A DNA stretch of 64,000 nt from Myxococcales bacterium (lineage in GTDB: Bacteria > Myxococcota_A > Bradymonadia > UBA7976 > UBA1532): positions 26,716 through 90,715 of the forward strand of contig JACKDL010000025.1 in the NCBI GenBank assembly GCA_020633555.1. The letters run 5' to 3'. The notes beneath the pieces were generated by a model. The model did no database searches and was not told the origin of the DNA. It saw only the letters and a list, made by a program, of their open reading frames with translations. Below are positions 18,504-27,043 of the stretch, in pieces. The translations under genes were made by a program, and so were the position numbers. Every line of letters starts with the position of its first letter. Positions within the stretch are counted from its first letter, which is position 1.

Positions 18504-19006
18504 CAGCAACAGTGTGTTCTGAACGCCGCGTAGACGCCCGACCCCTTGCTTCCCCGACGCTGCCGCCCCTACCCTGCCTCTCGTGCCCGTCCGCGACCGG
18601 CTGGTCGGCCCCTCGAGGACCGGAACCGGGGCGCGCGGCGGGGTGAGGTTGGCGCGCCACGGGGGGCGCCGGCACCGCCTGCGCACCGCTGCGCCCCGCC
18701 AAAGAGCCGGCGAGCTCTATCGAGCCCGCACGACGGTGACCGAGGCGGCCAGCGGGCCAGCAGGCGTGGCCCGTCCCCGTCTGTGCCGACTCACCGTCGC
18801 CGGAAGGCGTCCCGGCCGCCCCAAGGGTGAGGGCAAGCCGGGCGGGCGGGCACTCTCCACTGCCCCCGGCAGGGCCTGCCACGGCCGCGCCTGCGGCTTG
18901 ATTCAAACTTGGTGGAAGAGCTTCGGCCAGGGGGCGAGACGTCGGCGCCTGGCAGGCGGTCGCACGCCGCGGGGGCGGCTCGCGCGGGGCGCTCTGCGCT
19001 CGCCTG
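18504..19006 (+). other. 503-bp convergent intergenic region, no gene recognised
   Basis: The stretch lies between the 3' ends of two convergent genes. Open frames cross it on both strands, but their translations are Arg/Gly/Pro-rich low-complexity sequences with no signal, family motif or ribosome-binding site. No tRNA or terminator with a T-tract was seen. It could hold decayed coding sequence, but I see no recognisable remnant. Confidence 0.5.
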
Positions 19007-19660
19007 TCAGCCCTGGACCACAGGGTTGGTGACCTGCGCCAGCACGTCCCCATCAGGACCGAGCAAGGTCACACGGACCGACTGGCCCGCGAGCAGTGGG
19101 CCCACGCCCTCCGGCGTCCCCAGCGACACCAGATCCCCGGGCGCCAAAGACATCACCGCCGCCACCGCCGACAGGATCTCGCCAGGGCTGAACAGAAGGT
19201 CGCTGAGCATGCCGTCCTGGCGAAGTTCTCCGTCCACCCACCCCTGGATCCGACAGGCCTGCCAGTCGGACACGTGGGCCCGCTGAGGCGCCACAGGACA
19301 GAAGGTGTCGAAGCCCTTGGCCCGGGTGAAGCGCCCTTGATCGGCGCGCTGCAGATCCCGCGCGGTGACGTCGTTGAGAACGGTCCAGGCCGCAATGGCA
19401 GCCTCGGCCTCCTGAGGGCTCGCGCCCTGCCGAATGGGCGCCCCAACCACCACGACCGCCTCGGCCTCGTGATGAACCTCACGGCTGATGGACGGCAGCC
19501 GGATCGGCTCGCCGTCGCCGATGATGGCGCTCGGGGCCTTCAGGAAGTAGAGGGGCTCGGTCGGGATGGCATTGCCCAGCTCGAGGGCATGGCGACCGAA
19601 GGTGCGGGCAAGGCAGACCACCTTGGGCGGCGGCCAGGGAAGCGGCGAGCCGGGGCTCAC
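19007..19660 (-). CDS. Fumarylacetoacetate hydrolase (FAH)-family protein
   Basis: 217 residues. FAH-fold enzymes cleave or decarboxylate beta-dicarbonyl acids with a divalent metal. Metal-ligand motif 'HHEAEAVVVVG' (E-x-E) and 'NDVTARDLQ' are present, as are 'KGFDTFCPVAP' and the C-terminal 'GDLVSLGTPEGVG'. The size fits the short FAHD1-like acylpyruvase/oxaloacetate decarboxylase group rather than two-domain FAH. Start GTG overlaps the stop of the upstream gene (GTGA); a longer open frame upstream is the other gene read out of frame. Substrate cannot be set from context because the neighbour is a PEGA protein, not a catabolic gene. Confidence 0.92.
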   Translation of the reverse strand: MSPGSPLPWPPPKVVCLARTFGRHALELGNAIPTEPLYFLKAPSAIIGDGEPIRLPSISREVHHEAEAVVVVGAPIRQGASPQEAEAAIAAWTVLNDVTARDLQRADQGRFTRAKGFDTFCPVAPQRAHVSDWQACRIQGWVDGELRQDGMLSDLLFSPGEILSAVAAVMSLAPGDLVSLGTPEGVGPLLAGQSVRVTLLGPDGDVLAQVTNPVVQG

Positions 19661-20667
19661 TTCTTCTTCTTGTCCTTGTCGAAGTTCGGCGGCTCCCAGC
19701 CCTCGGGCGGGATCTTGCAGGTGCACTCCGTCACGGCGGTCCCGCCCTTGGCGGCCTCGTCGTAGTAGGTGGTGCACTTGCTCTTCCCGGTCTCCTTCTC
19801 ATCGTCCGGGAACTGGAGCTCACGCTTCTTCTTGGCGTCGTACAGGAACCAGTACTCGCAGACGTTGGGCGTCATCTCCACCAGCGTGAAGTACTTGTAC
19901 TCCCCGGTGGCGGCGTCCTTGGTCCACAGGTGCTCGGCCACGGCGAAGTCGTAGGGCGCGTAGCCCTCGGCCTCCAGGCGGATCTTCACGGGCACGGAGA
20001 TGTCCAGATCCATGAGGTTCATCGGCGTCTTGCCGATCACCTCTTCGCCGGTAGCCTCGCTCTTGGAGACGATCTTCTCGCCGTCCTTGAACACCGTGGC
20101 CTGCGCCGGGTTCGACTCGATCCGCAGCACGCCGTACTTCTTCTGCTTGGCGAGCTGCTCCTCCAGGTGCGCCTGCTCGATGGCCTCTCGCTCCGCCTTC
20201 TTCGCGGCGAGGGCCTCAGGCGACGACACACTCCGGAAGTAGATCACGCCGCCGACGCCGGCCGCGATGATCAGAATCATCAGGATGAAGTTGAGGGCGC
20301 CACCCTTCCCACGGGCCTCGTCCTCTTCCTCCAGCACGACCTTGCTCGGATCACCCGCCCCATCGCCCCGCAGGAACGAAGCGGCGCTGTCGTGATCCTT
20401 GTCCACCGGCCAGGCCAGGAACTCCGCCTGAAGCGCGTCGGTCCGCTTGGACAGCACCGGCACCACCGGCTCATCCGCGCCCTCGTCCGCCGAAGCCTCA
20501 GCCTCGTCGGTCTCGTGCTCGGAGGACGCCTCGACGGTGGCCTCGGCCTCGTCCTCAGCAGCCTCGTCAGCGGCGTCGCCCTCGTCCCCCTTGGCAAGGG
20601 AGTCGAGGATCTCTTCGCTGGCGAGATCACCGCTGTCGGCCTGGTTCTTCTTCTTCTTCTTGGCCAT
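19657..20667 (-). CDS. Single-pass membrane protein with acidic cytoplasmic tail and PEGA-like domain
   Basis: 336 residues. A Lys run (MAKKKKKN) opens a ~120-residue acidic Ala/Glu/Asp region of low complexity; a TM helix follows (about 127-147, 'NFILMILIIAAGVGGVIYF'). The extracytoplasmic part contains a charged helical segment then a PEGA-like beta unit (about 183-255: 'YGVLRIESNPAQATVFKDG', 'IRLEAEGYAPYDFAV'), four Cys near the end ('VCEYWF', 'KCTTYY', 'ECTCKIP') and a basic KKKK tail. Start ATG 20667 with GGAG upstream. PEGA units often bind envelope components; exact role unknown. Divergent from the one-TM gene at 20887. Confidence 0.82.
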   Translation of the reverse strand: MAKKKKKNQADSGDLASEEILDSLAKGDEGDAADEAAEDEAEATVEASSEHETDEAEASADEGADEPVVPVLSKRTDALQAEFLAWPVDKDHDSAASFLRGDGAGDPSKVVLEEEDEARGKGGALNFILMILIIAAGVGGVIYFRSVSSPEALAAKKAEREAIEQAHLEEQLAKQKKYGVLRIESNPAQATVFKDGEKIVSKSEATGEEVIGKTPMNLMDLDISVPVKIRLEAEGYAPYDFAVAEHLWTKDAATGEYKYFTLVEMTPNVCEYWFLYDAKKKRELQFPDDEKETGKSKCTTYYDEAAKGGTAVTECTCKIPPEGWEPPNFDKDKKKK

Positions 20668-20886
20668 TGAACTCCGTCCCGGTCGGCAGGAGGCGCCGGA
20701 TTCAGCCGCCGCAGTATCGAGCAAGCGACCGCCGGGTGCAATAACGCAGCGCAGAGCACACCTCAAGTGCGCAAATTTGCACCGCGCCGCCGCCCCTGCG
20801 CCCGGCTTGACCGCTCGTCCCCCCTCTTCTAGACTCTCGCCTTGACCCGCGCAACCCTCCGATTTTGCGAGCGGATCGGGAGCAAG

Positions 20887-21738
20887 ATGTCCGGCGAACG
20901 CAAGGAAAACTCCGTCCTCTTCACCCTCAAGGAGTTGAAGGACATCACCTCGGACGACGCCGCCGCGGCCACCGCGGAGGCGCCTCGGCCCGCAAAGCGT
21001 TCGTCGTTCATCGACGAGGCCGACGACCTGCTGGCGGATATCCGCAATTCGGTCAGCGAGGACGCCGCCGCCGAAGAGGCACGCCTGAAGGCCGAGCGGG
21101 AGGCCCGAGAGGCCGCCGAGCTGCACGCGCGGGATGCTGCGCGCCGCGAGGCCCAGGCAGCGGCCGAGGCGCGCCTGGCCGCCGAGGATGCCCGCCGCCG
21201 GGCCGCAGCCGAAGAGCGTGAAGCGCGCGCGCGCGCCATCGACATCGCAGAGCGGCGCGCTCGGGGCGAGATCATCGAGGAGCCCGAGCCGAAGCGGGTG
21301 GCCATGCCCACGCCGCTCACACCCGCAGCGCCGGCGCCACCCGAACCGCAAGGGCGTGGCACCGGCTTCTACCTGACGGTGGTGGGCTTGCCTGTTCTGT
21401 GCCTGACGGCCGTGGCCATCGCGCTCATCCTGAAGCCGCAGGACGCGCCGCCCGCGCCGGCGCCCGCGGCCGCCCCCGTCACCGCCGTGGTGTCGGCCCC
21501 GGCCACCGAGGCGCTGGCGGCAGCGCCCTCGGTCCTCCCCGAAGAGATGGAGGAGCCCGACGCCGCTGCGCCCGAGGACGCCGGGGTGGCTGACGCCGAG
21601 GCGAAGAAGGAGGCCGTGGCCAAGCGGCGCCGGCGGCGCAAGCCGGCGACGGCGGCCAAGACAACCGCCTCCGAGCCGGCCAAGAAGGGCGGCTTGAAGC
21701 TGAACCTGGGCGGCGACAAGGGCGGGATCACCTTCTGA
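20887..21738 (+). CDS. Single-pass membrane protein with Ala/Glu/Arg coiled coil
   Basis: 283 residues. Residues 1-50 are soluble; 55-140 are a long charged Ala-rich helix ('AEEARLKAEREAREAAELHARDAARREAQAAAEARLAAEDARRR' region) predicted coiled coil; one TM helix at about 157-181 ('FYLTVVGLPVLCLTAVAIALIL'); then a Pro/Ala/Glu linker and a basic C-terminus (KRRRRRKPATAAK) with 'LKLNLGGDKGGITF' at the end. No family recognised. Start ATG 20887 has GGAG eight bases upstream; an upstream ATG lacks a site. It shares a 219-bp divergent region with the PEGA membrane gene, and the two have similar architecture, which suggests joint regulation. Confidence 0.75.
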   Translation: MSGERKENSVLFTLKELKDITSDDAAAATAEAPRPAKRSSFIDEADDLLADIRNSVSEDAAAEEARLKAEREAREAAELHARDAARREAQAAAEARLAAEDARRRAAAEEREARARAIDIAERRARGEIIEEPEPKRVAMPTPLTPAAPAPPEPQGRGTGFYLTVVGLPVLCLTAVAIALILKPQDAPPAPAPAAAPVTAVVSAPATEALAAAPSVLPEEMEEPDAAAPEDAGVADAEAKKEAVAKRRRRRKPATAAKTTASEPAKKGGLKLNLGGDKGGITF

Positions 21739-21749
21739 AGCCCTGCCCT

Positions 21750-21767
21750 GCGGGCGTCAGCGCCCGC
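21750..21767. other. GC hairpin between convergent genes, possible terminator without T-tract
   Basis: GCGGGCG (21750-21756) and CGCCCGC (21761-21767) form a 7-bp stem with a TCAG loop, 12 bases after a stop codon. No T-run follows on either strand, so it may be only a transcript-end stabiliser. Confidence 0.35.
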
Positions 21768-21967
21768 GGATTCCCCAGAGCGCGCCCGACAGACCGCCCC
21801 CTCGGCCGGCTCCCGGCGTGCCTACCGTCCATCCAAGCGAAAGCGCTTCAGGGACGCGGTCGGCGCGTCATCGGTCGGTCGCGCGCCGCGCCCGGCATGG
21901 GTGAGCCCCGCGCTGGGCCGCCCGGGGACGGGCGGCCACCCTCGACCGGCAGTGCGAGACGCCGCCC

Positions 21968-23808
21968 CTACAGGCAGACGCCGAAGCCCCAGCCCTGCTC
22001 GTTGCGGCACTGGGTGCCCGCCGCGCACGCAGGCGCCGCCGGATCGCAGATCTGCAGGCACACGGGGCCCGCGCCGGCGTTGGCGCAGAACGCGGAGTCG
22101 GCGCAGTCGGCGCTCTGGGTGCAAGGCTGACCCAGCGCCACCTGGCCCGCCGCCGTACACTGGCCTTCTCGGGCCACCAGGCTATACGGGCGGCACATCT
22201 GGCCGCCGTTGCAGTCATTGCGCACCACCGTGCAGTCCGTCTGCAGGCACAGCCCCAGGTACCGGGTCTCGTTGTCGGGCGTGTTCGGATCGTCAAGGGT
22301 GCTGAAGTCGATGCAGGCCCGCCCCGGGGTGTCGCAGCGATCGATGCGCGGGTCGCAGAGTTGGCGACAGGCACCCCGGCCGCCGAAGTTCCGCGCGGGA
22401 TCCAGGCTGTCGTCAGGATCGTCGAAGCACAGCATGCCCGGGGCGCACTGCAGGGCCCGGTCGGCCGCGCCGCGGCCATCGACCTGGGCGTCGCAGGCGC
22501 CGCCTTCAGGCACGTTCCCGGCCTCGAGACACAGGCCGATCTGAGGTTGCCCCGGATCGGGCACCTGCACGGGAAGGCAGGTGCCCTGCCACTGGTTCTG
22601 CCCACCCGCGTTGCAGGCGCCGAAGACCGTCCCGTTCTGCTCGCTGGCGCCGCAGACCCGCCAATAGCAGACCCGGTCGTTGGTGAAACAGGTGCGGTCG
22701 AGGGGGCAGTCGTCGTCCGCCCCGCACGAGAAGAGGCAGAAGCCGCCGTCCAGGCCGTTGTTGAAGAGGAAGCAGGTCTGATCCGGGGGCGAACACTGGT
22801 TGATGTTCAGGCAGTCCTGGAACTCCCCCACGATGCAGCGCCCGTTCAGGCACTGCTCGCTCAGCTCGCAGTGGTAGTCGGTGGCGCAGGTGTCGTTGGC
22901 GCGAATGCAGCGCCCGTCTCGGCACTCTTCGCCCGCCTGGCACGGGTAGCGGCACTGCGGTGGCGCCGGCTCGCAGCCACCCGTACCGTCGTTGCACACC
23001 AGCCCGGGGCCGCAGCCCACCGCCGCCACGCGGCAGTCCGGCAAGCAGATGGAGCCGCCGTCGGGCGCGCCGTCTGCCCCCGTGGTGGGGAGGCAGGCCC
23101 AGCCATCGCGGCAAGCGCGGGCGGGCCCGCAGACCTGGAAGCACAGGCTCGTCTCGCCGCTCGGCAGGCACCGGGCGCCGTCGCAGTCACCGTCGTCCGA
23201 GCACTCGACCCGGCAGAACCCACCGGGGATCCCGCCTTCGCTGTCCGCCTCGGTCAGGCAGGCGCCAGCAGTGCAGTCGCCGTCAGCCTCGCAGCCGCCC
23301 GCGGGGCGCTGCTGGCAGTTGCCGGTCATGGGGTTGCAGCGCTGGCCGCCGTCGCACATGACCCCCGCGCAGGGATCGCCGCCGCCGCCGGCGCCCCCGG
23401 CGCCACCGGCGCCGCCCCTGGCCACCCGCGCCACCGCCCATCCTGCCGGACCGCCGCACCGCCCGCGCCGCCACCGACCCCGCCGGCACCGCCCGCGCCG
23501 CCGCCCCCGGCACCGCCCGCTGCGCTGGCGTCCAGCAGCAGACCCCCCCCGAAGTCACGCCGGCTGGAGCCCCCACCGCTGCCACAGGCCTCGTTGTAAG
23601 GGTCGGACTCCACGCCGTCGGTGCAGATCCCGTTGATGCAGGCGCCTGGCCTGGTCTGGCCGTCGGAGCCGAGCAGATCGCAGCACGCGCCCTTCCCGAC
23701 GCCCACGACCTCACACTCCCGGTCCCCACCCGAGGCACAGCCCCAGGCCGCAGCGACCGCGCCCAACCACATCAGCCCCCGAATCGCCTTCATGCCGTTC
23801 CCTCGCAT
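21968..23808 (-). pseudogene. Cys-rich surface lipoprotein, reading frame broken in its Gly-rich linker
   Basis: Two overlapping open frames make one gene. The 5' part (from ATG 23808, GAAGGGGAG upstream) has a lipoprotein signal (WLGAVAAAWGC), a Cys-rich segment and a Gly-rich linker ending near 23455. The 3' part (open from about 23434 to the stop at 21968) resumes with GGAGGAGGGG and continues as ~480 residues of six-Cys EGF-like units typical of its neighbour at 23973-25472. Between 23405 and 23460 the Gly-rich coding potential passes through the third frame (MGGGAGGQG at 23415-23441), so either one lost base or two gained bases would explain it. It may be a sequencing or assembly error in a G/C-rich repeat, a recent mutation, or slippage-based switching. 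Confidence 0.75.
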
Positions 23809-23902
23809 GCTCTCCCCTTCGCGCATCATGCCGGGCAGCGCGCCTTGATGCATCCCCCCTCACGCTGCGAACCGCGGGAGTTGCTGACGCAGGGGCATCG
23901 CC

Positions 23903-23934
23903 AAAACGAAAACGGGCGCCCCGAAGGACGCCCG
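23903..23934 (-). terminator. Intrinsic terminator of the 23973-25472 lipoprotein gene
   Basis: On the minus strand a 9-bp stem, CGGGCGTCC / GGGCGCCCG (23934-23926 with 23921-23913) with one G.U pair, closes a TTCG tetraloop and is followed by TTTTCGTTTT. It sits 39 bases beyond the stop codon and separates the two tandem lipoprotein genes into different transcripts. Confidence 0.88.
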
Positions 23935-23972
23935 TTCTCCGACCGTTGACCGCTCAGGCGGTCAGCGTTCGC

Positions 23973-25472
23973 TCAGCCCTGGGGCAGGCAGATGCCCAGG
24001 TTCGGGTTGGCACCGTTGCCGGCCTCATCGCCGCCGAAGATCTCAGTCTGGCAGCCGAAGCCGGGGGGGCACCCGTTGCCGCTGTCCTCGTAGATGTCGC
24101 ACAGCTTGATGCACTCGGCCGGCGCACCCTGCTGGAGCACGGCGCACAGGTGGCCGGGATCGCAGTTGCTGGCGCCGGTGTTGTCGTCCGACTGGCAGGG
24201 CTCGCCCGTGCCGACGGTGGCCGCGGGGGCCTCGGCGCACAGGCCAACCCAGGTGTCGAAGCCGTCAGCGTTGGCGATGGTGAACGGGTTGCAGCCCTCA
24301 CCCTCGCCGCAGCCCTCGCCGGTGAAGCCGTTGCACTCACCGAAGCAGACGCCAACCTTCAGACCCACGAAGAACGGGGTCACGCACAGCGAGTTGCCGG
24401 TGCACAGGCTGTTGTCCGAGGCGTCGCAGAAGCCCCAGCACTGGTCGGTGCCGGTGTCGAGGAAGTCACCGCAGTAGTGGCCAGCGGTGCAGCCGCCCGC
24501 GCCGCCCCAGTAGGTCTGGTCGTCGGCGACGCACTGCTCACCGTGGCTCAGCATGCCGCTGGTGGCCTCGACGCAGGCGCCCATCATGAGGCCGTCCTGA
24601 TCCTCCTCGGCGAAGATGCAGGCCTCGTTCGCGGCGCAGCCCTCCTGGGTGTAGACGTTGCAGCCCGAGAAGCAGAACTTCCACTGCACGCCGTCCAGGC
24701 TGTCAGTGTAGTCGATGCAGCGCTCGCCCTCACCGCAGGCGTCGTTGTCGCCGCACGGGCGACGGCAGATCCCCAGCTCGCAGACCAGGCCGGTCTGGCA
24801 GGCCGCCTCGGGCTGCATGGTGCTGAAGGTGCACTCCTGGCCCTCACCCGCCATGCCGGCGGGGAAGCAGAAGCTGGCGGGATCGTTGCGGGCGCAGGTG
24901 GCGCCCTCGCCGCAGCTCAGATCCTCCTGGCCGGGCACGCAGTCATCGCCGGGGACGCAGAAGCCGGGCGACGGCTCGCCGTTCGGCACTTCGGGATCGT
25001 CGGGGATGCAGACCTCGCGCTCGCCGCAGCGGGTGACCTCGGCGTTGGCGTCGCAGGTCCGCAGGCACTGCGCCTCCTCGCCCAGGTCGACGCAGATCAG
25101 GCCGCGATCGCAGCAGTCGTTGCCCGGATCACAGGCCTCGCGGAGTTGCAGGGTGGCCCCACAGACGGGGGGCGCGCCCCCGGCGCCGCCCTGGCCGCCC
25201 GCGCCGCCGCCCTGGCCCCCTGCGCCGCCTTGCATACCGGCGTCGCCCACGACCGCCGCGCACACATCGGGCTCCACGCAGATCTCGGCGGGGTAGTCGC
25301 AGTAGGTGCTGCCGCAACGGATCACCTGGCGGCGCTTCAGGCAGGTGCCCGTGCTGACGTCGCAGGTGGTGTTGTCGGGGCAGTCCCCGTCGCTGCCGCA
25401 GGCGGGCTCGGCACAGCCCCCGGCGAACAGACCCAGGGTGAGGAAGGCGGACAGGGCGAGCAGGCTACGCAT
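23973..25472 (-). CDS. Cys-rich multi-EGF-like surface lipoprotein
   Basis: 499 residues. Lipoprotein signal with lipobox 'FAGGC' near residue 20, a short Cys-rich segment, a Gly-rich linker (about 78-100, GGAGGQGGGAGGQGGAGG) and then roughly ten units with regularly spaced Cys ('CGEGATCARND', 'CGDNDACGEGERCIDY', 'CGEGEGCNPF'), each about 35-50 residues, likely disulphide-bonded. It closely resembles the neighbour at 21968-23808 in order and spacing, so the two look like duplicated paralogues. No enzyme domain seen; adhesion or surface-layer role is inference. The ATG at 25472 has no ribosome-binding site but a TATACT box six bases upstream (see promoter entry). Confidence 0.88.
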   Translation of the reverse strand: MRSLLALSAFLTLGLFAGGCAEPACGSDGDCPDNTTCDVSTGTCLKRRQVIRCGSTYCDYPAEICVEPDVCAAVVGDAGMQGGAGGQGGGAGGQGGAGGAPPVCGATLQLREACDPGNDCCDRGLICVDLGEEAQCLRTCDANAEVTRCGEREVCIPDDPEVPNGEPSPGFCVPGDDCVPGQEDLSCGEGATCARNDPASFCFPAGMAGEGQECTFSTMQPEAACQTGLVCELGICRRPCGDNDACGEGERCIDYTDSLDGVQWKFCFSGCNVYTQEGCAANEACIFAEEDQDGLMMGACVEATSGMLSHGEQCVADDQTYWGGAGGCTAGHYCGDFLDTGTDQCWGFCDASDNSLCTGNSLCVTPFFVGLKVGVCFGECNGFTGEGCGEGEGCNPFTIANADGFDTWVGLCAEAPAATVGTGEPCQSDDNTGASNCDPGHLCAVLQQGAPAECIKLCDIYEDSGNGCPPGFGCQTEIFGGDEAGNGANPNLGICLPQG

Positions 25473-25478
25473 GGCGGC

Positions 25479-25484
25479 AGTATA
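25479..25484 (-). promoter_or_regulatory. Candidate -10 box implying a leaderless transcript
   Basis: TATACT on the minus strand ends six bases before the ATG at 25472, so transcription would begin at or next to the start codon. No Shine-Dalgarno sequence is present. The -35 region 17 bases upstream is weak (CTGTGC). Confidence 0.45.
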
Positions 25485-25522
25485 CAAACGCGCCCGGGTT
25501 GGCACAGCGGCGTGGGCGCGGA

Positions 25523-27043
25523 TCACCACCGAATGCGCAGCAGGAGCTGCATGAGGCCCAGCAGGAACACCGCCAAGACGAGGAAGATGTACAGGGCGTC
25601 GGCGGCGGCGCCCTTGCGGGTGCCCTGCAAGGCCTCCTCGCCGCCCCCCGCCTCGGTCCACGCGGCCTGGACCTCGCGGGAGTTCTGCCGGAGCACCAGG
25701 GCGATGACGATGATCATCAGCACGCCGCTGCCCAGCAGGGCCCACGCGAAGCGCCGCTGCCAGGTGAGCTTGAGGCTGGCCACCGTCTGGCGCGCCGAGT
25801 CGCTGGAGTCAGCCAGCAGGGGCGGGTCGCGCTCGGGGCGATCGAAGCGGCCCAGCAGGGCCCGGGTGAGCGTCGGATCGCCATCGGCGTGCTGGGCCAG
25901 GTAGCCCGCCCAGGCCACGTCGATGCCCTGCGCGACGAGCTGGCTGGCCAGCCAGCGGTTGGCCTCGACGGGGGGCAGCGTGGTGACCAACAGGTGCCGA
26001 CCACCGCGCGCCTTCTGCGGCAGGTAGGCGGTCTGGTAGGCCTGGATCCAGACGATGCTCGGATCGGGCAGCGAGGGGAGGGTGAGCTCGCCCTCCGCCC
26101 GCCGATCCACGAGCTCCATGGCCGAGGTCCTGAGCCAGACGTCGCCGTGCCAGAGGTCCAGGAACACCGGGCCCTTGCGGTGCAAGCTCTGCAGCGAGAA
26201 GGGGACCGTGGCGCCCCGGGCCACCCGCGGGCTGGGGGTGTCGAGGACGAACTGCGTCGGCGTGCGCTGGATCCGCCACGAGGCGGTCCCACCGTCGGCC
26301 GAGAGGTCGATCCAGAAGCGGGGCTCGATGGCCTTGATGGGCAGCGTGGCCAGGCCGTGGCGATCGGTGGTGACCGCGCTGGGCAGGTCGATGGCGCTGC
26401 GGCCCTCTTGGAGGTGCAGGTGCACGCCCAGGCTGCGCGGGCGGCCGTCGGGATCGTGGGCGATGACCGCGAGCTGCGTGGGGAGGTCGCCGGGGAGCAC
26501 CTGGTCCAGGGGGGCGATGTCGAGCTTCAGCGGGCCCACGTCCGGCTTGAGCGGCTTGCGCTCCTTGGGCCGCAGGGGCGGCGTGACCGGGGCGGATCCG
26601 GGCAGGACGGTGATGGGGACCCGGACCGTGGCCTCCCCGCCGTCGGGGGTGCGGGCCGTGAGGACCAGGGTCCAGGCGCCGACCCCGGGGGGCACCAGGG
26701 CCCCTTGGACGAAGGGGCCGGCGTGCTCGGTCATCACCGTGGGCCGGCTGGGGACATGATCGCGGTCGGGTTGCTCGCCGTGGCCCTTCTCGAAGTTCGC
26801 GCGGACAGCGCCCAGGGGCGCGAACCGGCTGAACTCCAGATCGTGCAGGCCGATGCGGATCACCGAGCCGTCGTGGGCGTACCAGGTGGTCGGGCCGAAG
26901 ACGTGGAGCCCCACGCGGGCGTCCAGGGTGCTGGTGAAGACGCCGCCGCCGATGACCAGGGCGAGCCAGACGGCGCCGACGCCCGCGATGAGCTTGCGGT
27001 GCCGGAACAGGGCGCCCACCAGGCCCCCTCGCTCGGCGCTCAC
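25523..27043 (-). CDS. Membrane protein with large extracytoplasmic domain, function unknown
   Basis: 506 residues. GTG start overlapping the M23 peptidase stop (GTGA). One TM helix near the N-terminus (about 15-37, 'LIAGVGAVWLALVIGGGVF'), an extracytoplasmic region of ~380 residues with Ig-like or beta-sandwich character ('VRVPITVLPGSAPVTPPL', 'GVHLHLQEGRSAIDLPSAVTTDRHGLATLPI'), then two C-terminal TM helices (about 425-448 and 480-500). The middle part resembles domains that carry 'given-in-to-assembly' beta units in envelope proteins, but I recognise no family. Translational coupling to a peptidoglycan peptidase suggests a cell-wall-associated role. Confidence 0.78.
   Translation of the reverse strand: MSAERGGLVGALFRHRKLIAGVGAVWLALVIGGGVFTSTLDARVGLHVFGPTTWYAHDGSVIRIGLHDLEFSRFAPLGAVRANFEKGHGEQPDRDHVPSRPTVMTEHAGPFVQGALVPPGVGAWTLVLTARTPDGGEATVRVPITVLPGSAPVTPPLRPKERKPLKPDVGPLKLDIAPLDQVLPGDLPTQLAVIAHDPDGRPRSLGVHLHLQEGRSAIDLPSAVTTDRHGLATLPIKAIEPRFWIDLSADGGTASWRIQRTPTQFVLDTPSPRVARGATVPFSLQSLHRKGPVFLDLWHGDVWLRTSAMELVDRRAEGELTLPSLPDPSIVWIQAYQTAYLPQKARGGRHLLVTTLPPVEANRWLASQLVAQGIDVAWAGYLAQHADGDPTLTRALLGRFDRPERDPPLLADSSDSARQTVASLKLTWQRRFAWALLGSGVLMIIVIALVLRQNSREVQAAWTEAGGGEEALQGTRKGAAADALYIFLVLAVFLLGLMQLLLRIRW

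Noticed and set aside
18583..19032. 149-codon frame in the intergenic region.
   Set aside because: Arg/Gly-rich, no ribosome-binding site, no family pattern, runs into the FAH gene.
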